Source: Xanthomonas dyei
Lineage (GTDB): Bacteria; Pseudomonadota; Gammaproteobacteria; Xanthomonadales; Xanthomonadaceae
DNA: 64,000 nucleotides
NCBI RefSeq assembly: GCF_002939865.1
Contig: NZ_MDEE01000003.1
Coordinates: 1-64,000, forward strand
Reading direction: 5' to 3'
Below are positions 53,085-62,148 of the stretch, one piece after another. The position numbers and the translations under genes are program-made. Every line of letters begins with the position of its first letter. Position 1 is the stretch's first letter. The notes beneath the pieces were generated by a model. The model was not told where the DNA came from. It was given only the letters and a program-made list of their open reading frames with translations, and ran no database searches.

Positions 53085-53879
53085 ATGGATGTGCGCAACA
53101 ACACGAGACGGCGCGAGCGCGGTCGCTACGCATGCCGTCTCGCAGTGCTGACGTTGCTGTTGTCGGCGCAGGCGCAGGCCTGGCATCCGCAGTATCCGCC
53201 CTGGTCGCGGCCGCCCGTTGGCTCCGAGTGCAAAGTGGACTCACTACCCGCCGTAGAAGGCAAAGTGCAGTGGGAGGGCGTGACCCATTTTCGCGATGCA
53301 AACACCGTGCTCGCCGTGGACAACCGCGGCACAGCGCCGATGTTGCAGGTGCAGGACGCAGCCGGACGCCTGCTGCTGCCACCGGTCGAATTGGGTGGCG
53401 GGCTGCTTGGTTTTCATGGCGTGGAGCGCGTGGATCTCAATGGCGACCGTCGTCCGGATTACGTGGTGACCCTGGGCAGTGGCGGCGTTGGTCTGGCCGG
53501 CGGCAATGCGTGGCGCACCGTGGTGGTGTCGCAGGGCGATCGCTACCGCGCCTTGCGTGTGCCCACGCACGAACCCACACCCGATGATTACCGGCGCGTG
53601 CCACGCCGTCGCGGTTGTGCGTTGCTGCAGCTGTCGGTAATCACCGCCAACCCGGCTGCGACCCGCGACCGTCGCTGGCATACGTTCTGGGTGTATCGGT
53701 TGATGCGTTTTCAGGGCGCTCGCGCGATCGAAGCGAGCCGCGCGTTCCCGGGTCTGCCGAACTGGATTCTGTACACCCATCGCACCGGCAACAGCAGCGC
53801 GACCACGCTGTTGAACGATCTCAGCAAGCAACAGTTGTGGAACGACCCATCGCGTGAGCGCATCACCGCGTTGCCGTAA
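53085..53879 (+). CDS. Secreted protein with an FG-GAP/VCBS-like segment
   Basis: The 264-aa protein has a signal peptide ending SAQAQA-W. The mature part is beta-rich. VERVDLNGDRRPDYVVTLGS matches the calcium-binding loop of FG-GAP/VCBS repeats, pointing to a partial beta-propeller. The C-terminus (FPGLPNWILYTHRTGNSSAT) is not recognised. It is divergent from the 135-aa secreted protein. A surface or periplasmic role is likely, but function is unknown. Confidence 0.8.
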   Translation: MDVRNNTRRRERGRYACRLAVLTLLLSAQAQAWHPQYPPWSRPPVGSECKVDSLPAVEGKVQWEGVTHFRDANTVLAVDNRGTAPMLQVQDAAGRLLLPPVELGGGLLGFHGVERVDLNGDRRPDYVVTLGSGGVGLAGGNAWRTVVVSQGDRYRALRVPTHEPTPDDYRRVPRRRGCALLQLSVITANPAATRDRRWHTFWVYRLMRFQGARAIEASRAFPGLPNWILYTHRTGNSSATTLLNDLSKQQLWNDPSRERITALP

Positions 53880-53947
53880 CTGCGCCAGACAAAACGCCTC
53901 ATACATCGATCATGCAGGCGGCTGTGCGGAGCACTGCTTCGCGTCCA

Positions 53948-54089
53948 GCAGCGGCTCACAAAGCGTGGCGATCAGTCGTCCGGCGCGTGTGGACGGCGCT
54001 CAGGAAACGGAGTCTACAAGTGGTCCATGAGAATGTTGGGAACCGGCCATGCCCGCCCGACGGGTGCGCAGTAGACCAATCGGTCGCTC
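53948..54089 (-). mobile_element. MITE-like element, diverged copy D
   Basis: This 142-bp copy begins CAGCGGCTCACAAAGCGTGG, aligning with GAGCGGCTAACAAAACGTAG. It carries the shared CAGTCGTC, GTGTGGACGGCGC and GGAGTCTAC-AGTGGTCCATG blocks, and ends CAGTAGACCAATCGGTCGCTC. About 25-30% of positions have changed, so it is an old insertion. It occupies most of the gap 53880-54176 between convergent genes. Confidence 0.75.
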
Positions 54090-54176
54090 AAGGTCGAAAC
54101 GCGCCAACCCGTGTCCTGCAAACGCGTGGCAGGCGATCTAACGCCTGCCACGCCTTGCTCGATAACGCCTGGACGC

Positions 54177-55574
54177 TTACTGCCCGAAGAACGTCGAGAT
54201 CGACGAATACACGTCGGAGAAGCGCGAGTAGTAATCCGGATCGGTCTGCGCCGTGCAATACGAATAGCCGCCATACAGGCCGCCGCGCAGTTGATACGCA
54301 CCGCCACTGGCGATGGTGAACAACCCCGAGCCGGACGAACCGCCTTCGGTGACGCCATCGTTCCAGACCACGCGGTACAGCGGCGTCTTGCCGTCGATGG
54401 AGGTGTTAAGGCCATTGACCGTGCCCAGCGAGTATTTCTTGACGTCACCTGCGGGGTGATGGATGCCAACGATCGAAGTGCTGGTGGCACCGATCGCCGC
54501 GCTGTTCCAGGCGGCATAGAACGCGCCGCTCGGCGGTGCGGTCTTCAGTTCCAGCAGCGCGGTGTCGCGCGTGGTATTGGCATGGCGCAGGAATGCGCCG
54601 CCGCTGAGCGTGGTCGCCTGCGCGCTGGCCGTGTTGCCATTGCAGCTAGCCGCGTCGTAGAACCAGTACGTCTGCAAGGTATTGGCCACCGTCTGCGTGC
54701 TGATGCAGTGCGCCGCAGTCCAGAACAGATTGCGCTTGGGCGTGTTGGTGTTGTTGAGCAGGGTGCCCGTGCACAGGAACGAGCCCTGGCTGGTGGTGAA
54801 CACCATGCGTGCCACCGCCTTCGCGGCGCTGGTGAAGCCGGCGGTGGGATTGGCGCGGCAGACGATGTCGTTCTGGCAGGAATCGCTCTCGCCGATGGCA
54901 ATGGTCATCATGTCGCGCGGGCTGGCGGTGGGGCTGATATCCAGATGCGACAGCTGCGGAACGCTGAGGCTGAAGTTCTCCGGGTACAGGCCTGCCGGCA
55001 GCGACAGCTCGACCAGCAGGTTTTCGCCGCTCACTGTCGGTGACCAGCCGATGGCATCGCCGGTGCCGACGAAGCTGGCGCCGGATTGTTCGAACACGCG
55101 GCCGTCGTCGCCGGCAAAACGCAGCGTCACCCTGGACGGGTCGCCCGGTTTTGCGCCGGCGCCACGCAGCACCAACGCCGCACGCAACGATGCCGCCTGC
55201 GCGGAGCCCAGCTTCAAGGTCGCAACACGTGAGCCGTCGCCGGCCATCTGCCAATCGAGCTTGGCCAGGTTGACCAACGGCTGCGCCACCGCGCGCGAAA
55301 AGCCGATCTGCAGCGGCTGCCCATGCTTGACCTGCGCAATGCGGCGCTCACGCACGGCGCTGAGTTCCTTGCTGCTCGGTGCAGCCAGTTGCGCCACGCG
55401 CGTGGGCATGATGCCGCCGCGCAGGCTAGCCGACTGCAAGGTCGCCGCGCCGAGCTTGGCCGCCTGCGGCGCGCTGCTCACCGGTGCGGCATCCATCTCG
55501 GTGGGTGGCGCAGCCAGCGCAACGCCGGACACAGCAGAGAGCAGCGCGAGGTACAACGCATTCTTGCGATTCAT
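54177..55574 (-). CDS. Secreted trypsin-like serine protease
   Basis: The 465-aa protein has a signal peptide (LLSAVSGVALA-A) and a propeptide/N-terminal beta domain of about 200 residues. A chymotrypsin-fold protease follows with His in WTAAHC, Asp in TRDTALLEL and Ser in EGGSSGSGLF. Paired cysteines (CQNDIVC, FLCTGT…AAHC) resemble lysyl-endopeptidase-type enzymes. It is probably exported as an extracellular protease by type II secretion (inference). The stop is convergent with the FG-GAP gene. Confidence 0.93.
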   Translation of the reverse strand: MNRKNALYLALLSAVSGVALAAPPTEMDAAPVSSAPQAAKLGAATLQSASLRGGIMPTRVAQLAAPSSKELSAVRERRIAQVKHGQPLQIGFSRAVAQPLVNLAKLDWQMAGDGSRVATLKLGSAQAASLRAALVLRGAGAKPGDPSRVTLRFAGDDGRVFEQSGASFVGTGDAIGWSPTVSGENLLVELSLPAGLYPENFSLSVPQLSHLDISPTASPRDMMTIAIGESDSCQNDIVCRANPTAGFTSAAKAVARMVFTTSQGSFLCTGTLLNNTNTPKRNLFWTAAHCISTQTVANTLQTYWFYDAASCNGNTASAQATTLSGGAFLRHANTTRDTALLELKTAPPSGAFYAAWNSAAIGATSTSIVGIHHPAGDVKKYSLGTVNGLNTSIDGKTPLYRVVWNDGVTEGGSSGSGLFTIASGGAYQLRGGLYGGYSYCTAQTDPDYYSRFSDVYSSISTFFGQ

Positions 55575-56019
55575 GGGTAGTCCTTCTCGTCAGGGAACGG
55601 CAGGCTGTGGCGGGGGCCACACCCTGCGGCGCCATCGTTGGCGCGGAACGAGACTAGCGAATGTTTACAACTGAATATGTGCTGAAAATCTCGTTCAGAG
55701 ATGGGCGATCAATAAAAATACAATAGCTTTTGCGCACATCGATGCGTTGCGTCGCATGTGCGATGAACATGGCAGCGTCGGCGCGCATGTACTTACGCGC
55801 ACGTGCACGCGTGCGTGCACAGCGCTGTTGGGGCAGCACGTTAGGGAGACTGGCTACGGGACTCCGCAGGTCGACGCAAGATACGCGCCCGACGAATGCA
55901 GCACGGCCTGTGGCGTTCGAGCGGGCGGTGATGGCTGCAGCAGACGCGCGCACTGTAGCGCGCACGCAGTGCACGGTGGCAATCGCACAGTGCATGCGCT
56001 CAACGCCATGCGCGAAGCG
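55575..56019. other. Upstream region of the serine protease
   Basis: This 445-bp region has no gene. An unusually AT-rich patch for this genome (about 55660-55735) lies 90-160 bp before the protease start and probably contains its promoter. I could not fix -35 and -10 elements. Confidence 0.45.
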
Positions 56020-57402
56020 CTATTTCAGTGCGTCGCTGGCGCGGAACTCGGTGGAGCGGCCACTGAGTTTCAGGAACGCCAACACGCCCAGCCCCACCAC
56101 CATCCATGCGCTGCCGCCCAGCTGCGCATGCCGGTCGGCGTTGATCAACACATAGGCCAGGATCACGATGCCGATCAGCGGCACTACGCCATGCAACACG
56201 ATCCGGCCCTGGTTGCGGAAGCGCCAGAGCACGGCGAGATGCAGCAGTACGAATGCAGTCAGCGCGCCGACGTTGCACAGCGAGGACAGCAGCGCAATTT
56301 GGCCGACGAATACCTCGCCCAGCACCATGCTCAACGCCGCCACCAGCAGGATGGCGCGCTGCGGCACGCCGGTGCGTGGATGGATGTAGCGCAGAAACGC
56401 CGGCAACTGGCGGTCGCGCGCCATGGCGAACAACAGCCGCGAGGTTGCCGCTTGCGCCACCAATGAATTGGCGATTGCCGCACTGATGGCTACCGTCAGT
56501 GCAATGACGATCTGCAACCACGGCCCGGCAATCAGCCGGCCGATCTCGAAGAACGCATCGTTGGATGCCTGCGCGCTTGGGTAACGCTGCAGCGTCGGTT
56601 GCAGCAACGCGGCCAGCCAGGTCTGCAGCACAAACAGGCCCGCCACCAGCACCAAGGCCAGCAAGGTGGCGCGGCCTACCACGCGGTTACCGCCACGCGC
56701 TTCTTCCGACAGCGTGGAGATCGCATCGAAGCCCAGAAACGACACCACCGCCACCGACAGTGCGCTGAAGATCAGCTGCGGCGAAAACGCCTGCGGGTTG
56801 TAGAACGGGCGCAGGTTCCAGTGCGCACCGTTGACGCCGCGCTGGATCGCCAGCGTTGCCAGCACCACGAACACCGCCAGCACCACCAGCTGCGCAAACA
56901 AGAAGAACCGATTCGCCCGCGCCGTCGTTTCGATGCCGCGCAGATTGACCACGGTATTGAGCACCACGAAGAACGCGATCCATGCCGGCTGCGGCACCGC
57001 CGGCAACACGTTGTGCATGGCATTGGCGCCAACCACGTAGAGCAAAGTGGGTACCAGCAGGTAATCGAGCAGGATCGCCCAACCGGCCAGAAAACCCATA
57101 CCGCTGCTTAATCCACGGCCGACGTACGCATAGACCGAGCCGGCCACCGGAAACGCCTGCGACATCTGCTGATAGCTCAAGGCGGTGAACAGCATCGCCA
57201 CGAAGCCGACCAGATACACCAGCGGCACCATCCCCGCGCTGATGTCGAACACCCCGCCGAAGATCGAGAACGGCGCGGTCGGCACCATGAACACCAGGCC
57301 GTAGATCAGCAGATCCTTCAGCGTGAGCTGGCGCTTGAGTTCCTGCGCGTAGCCAAAGCGTTGCAGCTCTGCCGCATCGTCGCGGCGTGGTGTCTCGGTC
57401 AT
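56020..57402 (-). CDS. APC-superfamily amino acid/polyamine permease
   Basis: The 460-aa protein has about 12 helices with the APC opening LTLKDLLIYGLVFMVPTAPF, FPVAGSVYAYVGRGLSSGMG in the helix 3 region, and the helix 6 motif FLGFDAISTLSEEARGGNRV. It resembles YeeF/PuuP-like permeases for amino acids or amines. It is divergent from the LuxR solo, separated by 189 bp. In xanthomonads the OryR-type regulator responds to plant compounds, so this permease could take up the signal or its parent; that is inference from position. Confidence 0.92.
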   Translation of the reverse strand: MTETPRRDDAAELQRFGYAQELKRQLTLKDLLIYGLVFMVPTAPFSIFGGVFDISAGMVPLVYLVGFVAMLFTALSYQQMSQAFPVAGSVYAYVGRGLSSGMGFLAGWAILLDYLLVPTLLYVVGANAMHNVLPAVPQPAWIAFFVVLNTVVNLRGIETTARANRFFLFAQLVVLAVFVVLATLAIQRGVNGAHWNLRPFYNPQAFSPQLIFSALSVAVVSFLGFDAISTLSEEARGGNRVVGRATLLALVLVAGLFVLQTWLAALLQPTLQRYPSAQASNDAFFEIGRLIAGPWLQIVIALTVAISAAIANSLVAQAATSRLLFAMARDRQLPAFLRYIHPRTGVPQRAILLVAALSMVLGEVFVGQIALLSSLCNVGALTAFVLLHLAVLWRFRNQGRIVLHGVVPLIGIVILAYVLINADRHAQLGGSAWMVVGLGVLAFLKLSGRSTEFRASDALK

Positions 57403-57591
57403 GCAAGTGTCCGTTGTAAGGAAGGCAGGTTCAGCGCAGGCGCGCGGTCCGGAAAGCCGATGCTGCCCTGCAGCTATGTGACCGGCATTGTGACGATAAT
57501 GTGGCCGGCAAGCCCATCCATTGGTAAAAGTGCTAGGTTTTCCGTGCTGGATGTCATCCAGCAGAGGCGTCAACCGCTCCGAAGGACCCCC

Positions 57592-58356
57592 ATGTTCGAC
57601 ACTCTGGCCAGCCTGGGCCGCGATCTGCAGGCACTGCGTACGCTCAACGCCTGTCTGGATCGGGTGTTCGGCGACGTGTGCGTGTTGGGCTTCCAGTCGC
57701 TGGTATACGACTACGCGCCGGTGCCGCTGAGCATGGAAGGCGCGCTGATTACCCCGAGCGTGTTCATGCAGCGCAATGCGCCCGGCGATATGCAACATGT
57801 TTGGTGCGAGCACGGTTACTACCAACATGACCCCGTTCAGCAGCGTGCCACGCAACGCACCACGCCCTTCGTGTGGTCGTACCGCACCGATGGCAACCGG
57901 CCCGGGGTGGAATACGTCGGTGCGCAGCACCGCCAGGTGACGCGCTATCTGTGCGATAGCGGCATGGGTACCGGTGTCACCGTGCCGCTGCATCTGCCAG
58001 GCGGGGCGTTTGCCACGTTCAGTGGCGCGGTCGATGCGAGTGCCGCCGAAGCGCCGCGCCTGGCCGAAGCACAGCTTGCTCCGTTCTTGCTGCTTGCGCA
58101 TGTGTTCCAGGCGCGCGCACAGGAACTGCTGGACCCGCAGGAGCGACGCTGCCACCACATCGCCCTGACCCGGCGCGAGCGCGAATGCCTGCAGTATTCG
58201 GCCAAGGGGCTGACCGCCAAGAGCATCGCCGCCGCGCTCAATCGGTCCACCGCCACGGTCAACCTGCATCTGAATTCGGCCGCGCGCAAACTGGGCGCGC
58301 GCAATCGTGTCGAGGCGGTGGTGCGCGGGATGCACTACCGATTGCTGGAGCCTTAA
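57592..58356 (+). CDS. LuxR solo of the OryR/XccR type
   Basis: The 254-aa regulator has an autoinducer-binding-like domain (about 20-165) and a C-terminal LuxR HTH (TRRERECLQYSAKGLTAKSI, ATVNLHLNSAARKLGA). In DMQHVWCEHGYYQHDP, M67 and W71 stand where AHL-binding LuxR proteins have Trp57 and Tyr61, while the Asp (D80) is kept. These substitutions mark the plant-signal-responsive OryR/XccR subfamily. No luxI is present. AAGGA precedes ATG 57592. It is followed by pip, its established target in Xanthomonas. Confidence 0.96.
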   Translation: MFDTLASLGRDLQALRTLNACLDRVFGDVCVLGFQSLVYDYAPVPLSMEGALITPSVFMQRNAPGDMQHVWCEHGYYQHDPVQQRATQRTTPFVWSYRTDGNRPGVEYVGAQHRQVTRYLCDSGMGTGVTVPLHLPGGAFATFSGAVDASAAEAPRLAEAQLAPFLLLAHVFQARAQELLDPQERRCHHIALTRRERECLQYSAKGLTAKSIAAALNRSTATVNLHLNSAARKLGARNRVEAVVRGMHYRLLEP

Positions 58357-58682
58357 GTACGTTGCGGTGGCTGCTTGTGGCATTGAGTGCACACCGCACA
58401 TCGATGCTTGGCGATCGACGCTTCCAATGGCCAGCGCTGTGTTGCGCAGGCTGAGGTACGACGACCGACTGCTAGCAGGGCACGCGCCTGCGGCGCAGTG
58501 CGTGATGCTGAAGACCTGGTCACGCTGCGCATCGCAGCAGTTGCAGCGATGTGGTCGATAGTCGTCGACCTTGAACATCGAATTTGCGATTGGTCTGCGC
58601 AATCGTCGGTACTTCATAGGCGTTTATCCGCAGCGTGTCCAACGCGCAAGCCACCCACGCGATGGCTCCGAAACCGCTGCAA

Positions 58683-58702
58683 ACCTGTGAGATTTGCCAG
58701 TT
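58683..58702 (+). promoter_or_regulatory. lux-box-like operator upstream of pip
   Basis: ACCTGTGAGATTTGCCAGTT has a perfect left half (ACCTGT) and weaker right half of the canonical lux box ACCTGTAGGATCGTACAGGT. It sits 60 bp before the pip start, the arrangement described for XccR/OryR control of pip. The rest of the 406-bp gap 58357-58762 shows nothing else. Confidence 0.75.
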
Positions 58703-58762
58703 AACGCAGACACGGCTGCCCGCTAGGCTCGGCGTTCATCATTGCCGAGACAGGCGCAGGTC

Positions 58763-59704
58763 ATGCAGTCCACCGAGGGGTACGTCCAATTCCGCGGCTA
58801 TCGCACCTGGTACCGCATCAGCGGCGACCTGCGCAGCGATGCCTGCCCGCTGGTGGTGGTGCACGGTGGGCCCGGTTGCACTCACGACTATGTCGACAGC
58901 TTCAAGGACCTGGCCGGCAATGGCCGTGCAGTGATTCATTACGACCAGCTCGGCAATGGCCGCTCCACCCATCTTCCCAACGCGGATCCCGGGTTCTGGA
59001 CGGTCGGGCTGTTTCTGGACGAGTTGCAGACGCTGATCGAGCACTTGGGCCTGTCGCAATACGCGTTGCTGGGCCAGTCGTGGGGCGGGATGCTGGCCGC
59101 CGAGCACGCGGTGCGCCGGCCCAGCGGGTTGCGTGCGTTGGTGATCGCCAATTCGCCGGCGTCGATGGGCTTGTGGCGCGCGGCAGCACTGCGTCTGCGC
59201 GCTGGCCTGCCCGAGCAGATACAGGGCGCGCTGGACCAACACGAAGCGGCCGGCACGCTGGATCACCCGGAATATCGGGCGGCCAGCCAGGTGTTTTACG
59301 CACAGCATGTGTGCCGCCTGGTGCCGTGGCCGGATGAGGTGGCGCGCACCTTCGCCGCCATCGATGCCGACCCCACCGTGTATCACGCCATGAATGGCCC
59401 AACCGAATTCCACGTGGTGGGCAGTCTGCGCAACTGGAGCATCATCGAGCGGCTGCACCGCATCATGGCGCCCACGCTGGTGCTGTCGGGCAAGTACGAC
59501 GAAGCCACGCCGGAAACCGTCGAGCCGTACGCGCGCTTGATTCCGGATGCGCGATGGCACGTGTTCGCCAATTCCAGCCATATGCCGCACGTGGAAGAAC
59601 GCGCTGCCTGCATGCGTCTGGTCGGCGATTTTCTCGAGGACCACACGCCGTGGCCGGGCGGCGAGCTTGCGCATCTGTCGGGATCGATCACTCGCGCTGT
59701 GTAA
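58763..59704 (+). CDS. pip: Proline iminopeptidase
   Basis: The 313-aa alpha/beta hydrolase has the oxyanion motif HGGPG (34-38) and nucleophile elbow GQSWGG (Ser106). The acid is in KYDEATPE and the histidine in NSSHMPH, the standard S33-family arrangement. It releases N-terminal proline from peptides. In Xanthomonas it is a virulence-associated gene induced by plant extract through the adjacent LuxR solo. ATG 58763 is used; TTG 58742 in frame is less likely. Confidence 0.96.
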   Translation: MQSTEGYVQFRGYRTWYRISGDLRSDACPLVVVHGGPGCTHDYVDSFKDLAGNGRAVIHYDQLGNGRSTHLPNADPGFWTVGLFLDELQTLIEHLGLSQYALLGQSWGGMLAAEHAVRRPSGLRALVIANSPASMGLWRAAALRLRAGLPEQIQGALDQHEAAGTLDHPEYRAASQVFYAQHVCRLVPWPDEVARTFAAIDADPTVYHAMNGPTEFHVVGSLRNWSIIERLHRIMAPTLVLSGKYDEATPETVEPYARLIPDARWHVFANSSHMPHVEERAACMRLVGDFLEDHTPWPGGELAHLSGSITRAV

Positions 59705-60552
59705 AGGCGTGGCGCTACTGGTGGGTAGCTTGCCTGCTGCGTCGCGTTGTCGCTGTCGCGCGTCGACCGGTGTGCAAGCCGCGCATTCTCGCGCGAGCGT
59801 GGTGCAGTGCATCGCGCTCGCGTCCTGCCGCGTGAAAACACCGCGCCAGCGCTCGACCACACATCGGCTGCGTGAGTCGGCGATGTGCGTCACCCTGATC
59901 GTTCAAGACGTTGCCTGTGGCGCAATTGGGCATCAAGCAGGGTTTCCGCACCCACTGCGGCGTCATAGCGGTCGCAATCCACGCGCTGTCGGTCGTGCGT
60001 ACTGCATGCAACACGTGGCTGCGTAAGGCCGTTATCGCCATGAGCATCGTCTGATCTGACACTGCGCAGCTTGCGCAGGCATGTCATCAGCACTTGCAGC
60101 AGCGAGGCGTATCTGCGGCAAGTGCGCGTCACTTCAGCGCTACAAGACAGGTGCGATGCATCGATGCTGCGGGGACGTCTCTCTCTGCCGCACTGCACAG
60201 CATCGAGGTGCGGTGCGCGGCATCGCACTGCAACGACAGATTGAATCAACGCGTTGCAGCAGCGCAACCGTGCAGCAGTCAACGCTGACGCAGCGACTCT
60301 CGCACGCAACCGGACCTCGTCAATCACGTATCAATTTGCACGCACGGCAGTGTCCTGTCCTGCGTGTCTCCTGCTGTCTCTTTTGCATGTCCCGCAAAGA
60401 GAACACCGTGGTGCGTCAAAGTTTCAAAGATGGATAATTGTTTTATGTTTTAAATCGCGCGAAGAATGCGGCCCCCACGCACTGCTTTGCCGACGTCCTT
60501 GCCATCACGCAGACGTCGCGCATCGCCTATCGACTTCTTTGGGAGAGGCTGC
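59705..60552. other. Long upstream region of the pectate lyase
   Basis: This 848-bp region has no recognisable gene. An AT-rich stretch (about 60425-60460, TTGTTTTATGTTTTAAATC) lies 90-130 bp before the lyase and probably holds its promoter. I looked for a CRP/Clp-type TGTGA-N6-TCACA site and for TTCGC-type PIP boxes and saw no good match. Confidence 0.45.
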
Positions 60553-61614
60553 ATGACCAGCAAGATGCTCCAGGGCGCACTCGCGCTCGCACTGTCCACC
60601 TGCGCTGCAAGCGCCATCGCCGGCCCGGTTGGCTACGGCGCTGCCACCACCGGCGGCGGCAACAAGACACCTATCAACGTGGCCACCTTCGAAGCGATGC
60701 AGGCTGCGATCGACAGTTATTCCGGCACTGGCGGGCTGGTGCTCAACTACACCGGCAAGTTCGACTTCGGCACCATCAAGGACGTCTGCGCGCAGTGGAA
60801 GCTGCCGGCCAAGACCGTGCAGATCAAGAACAAGAGCGATGTCACCATCAAGGGTGCCAACGGCTCGGCGGCCAACTTCGGTGTGCGCGTGGTGGGCGAC
60901 GCGCATAACGTGATCATCCAGAACATGACCATCGGCCTGCTGCAAGGCGGCGAAGATGCCGATTCGATTTCGCTGGAAGGCAATTCCACTGGCGAACCGT
61001 CCAGGATCTGGGTCGACCACAACACCGTGTTCGCCTCGTTGACCAAATGCTCCGGCGCCGGCGATGCCTCGTTCGATGGCGGCATCGACATGAAGAAGGG
61101 CGTGAATCACGTCACCGTGTCCTACAACTATGTCTACAACTATCAAAAGGTCGCGCTCAACGGCTATAGCGACAGCGACACCAAGAACTCGGCCGCCCGC
61201 ACCACCTACCACCACAACCGCTTCGAGAACGTGGACTCGCGCGTGCCGTTGCAGCGTCGCGGGCTGAGCCACGTCTATAACAACTACTTCAACAACGTCA
61301 GCACCTCCGGCATCAACGTGCGCATGGGCGGTGTGGCCAAGATCGAGTCCAACTACTTCGAGAACATCAAGAACCCGGTGACCTCGCGCGACAGCAGCGA
61401 GATCGGCTACTGGGACCTGATCAACAACTACGTCGGCAGCGGCATCACCTGGGGCACGCCGGATGGCAGCAAGCCCTACGCCAATGCCACCAACTGGGTC
61501 AGCTCCAAGGTGTTCCCGGAGCCGCTGGGCTATATCTACACCGTCACGCCGGCCGCGCAGGTCAAGGCCAAAGTGATCGCCACCGCGGGTGCAGGCAAGA
61601 ATCTGGCCGAGTAA
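60553..61614 (+). CDS. Extracellular pectate lyase (PL1 family)
   Basis: The 353-aa protein has a signal peptide (LALALSTCAASAIA-G). A right-handed beta-helix follows with PL1 signatures: DVTIKGANGSAANFGVRVVG, IWVDHNTVF (WxDH motif), DGGIDMKKGVNHVTVSYN with calcium-binding aspartates, and SRVPLQRRG with the catalytic arginine. It cleaves polygalacturonate by beta-elimination outside the cell and should be exported by type II secretion. GAGAGG precedes ATG 60553. It is monocistronic with its own terminator. Confidence 0.97.
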   Translation: MTSKMLQGALALALSTCAASAIAGPVGYGAATTGGGNKTPINVATFEAMQAAIDSYSGTGGLVLNYTGKFDFGTIKDVCAQWKLPAKTVQIKNKSDVTIKGANGSAANFGVRVVGDAHNVIIQNMTIGLLQGGEDADSISLEGNSTGEPSRIWVDHNTVFASLTKCSGAGDASFDGGIDMKKGVNHVTVSYNYVYNYQKVALNGYSDSDTKNSAARTTYHHNRFENVDSRVPLQRRGLSHVYNNYFNNVSTSGINVRMGGVAKIESNYFENIKNPVTSRDSSEIGYWDLINNYVGSGITWGTPDGSKPYANATNWVSSKVFPEPLGYIYTVTPAAQVKAKVIATAGAGKNLAE

Positions 61615-61640
61615 GCGTCGGCGTAGCGTTGCATCCACCG

Positions 61641-61667
61641 ATCCCCGGCTATGCCGGGGATTTTTTA
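61641..61667 (+). terminator. Rho-independent terminator of the pectate lyase gene
   Basis: ATCCCCGGC (61641-61649) pairs with GCCGGGGAT (61653-61661) over a 3-base loop, followed by a T6 run (61661-61666). It lies 27 bp after the stop codon. Confidence 0.95.
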
Positions 61668-62148
61668 TGTGCAGCGCTGTTGCAGGCAACGCTTTCTGCA
61701 CGTGTCTGACGTAGCCGCGCGCCGCAGCGACATGCCGTCGGGAGGAGGGAAGGGCGATGACGACCGCGTATCGCCACACGATTGGTGGGATGGCGCCGCA
61801 GACGAGTTATCGCGGTACGAGATCACAGTGTGCACAGGCCGCCTTCGATGAGCGCGCACGCTCGGCAAGGTCGCCGCGTTGCAGCCCTGTCGTACGACCG
61901 ATCAGCGCGTCGCGTCGCCTTGGCAATGCCAGTACCGCCGTCGGCCTTGCTCCTGCGGCCAGTGTGCACTGCAGCACGACGCGCGCGCGTCGCGCACCGG
62001 CATGGCCTTGGGCAATCGCTTCGGTTGGGAGTGCCGGCTGTCGACAGCGCGGCCGCAGCTTCAGCCTGGCCTGGACGTCTTCGTCAAGAGGCGCGGTCGG
62101 CGTCACGACGCGGTATCGTGTCGCGTTACCACCTTCCCGATCCCGTCC
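61668..62148. other. Intergenic region before the second permease
   Basis: These 481 bp show no gene, repeat or operator that I can support. The permease frame is open back to 61879, but that extension has no protein character. Confidence 0.5.
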
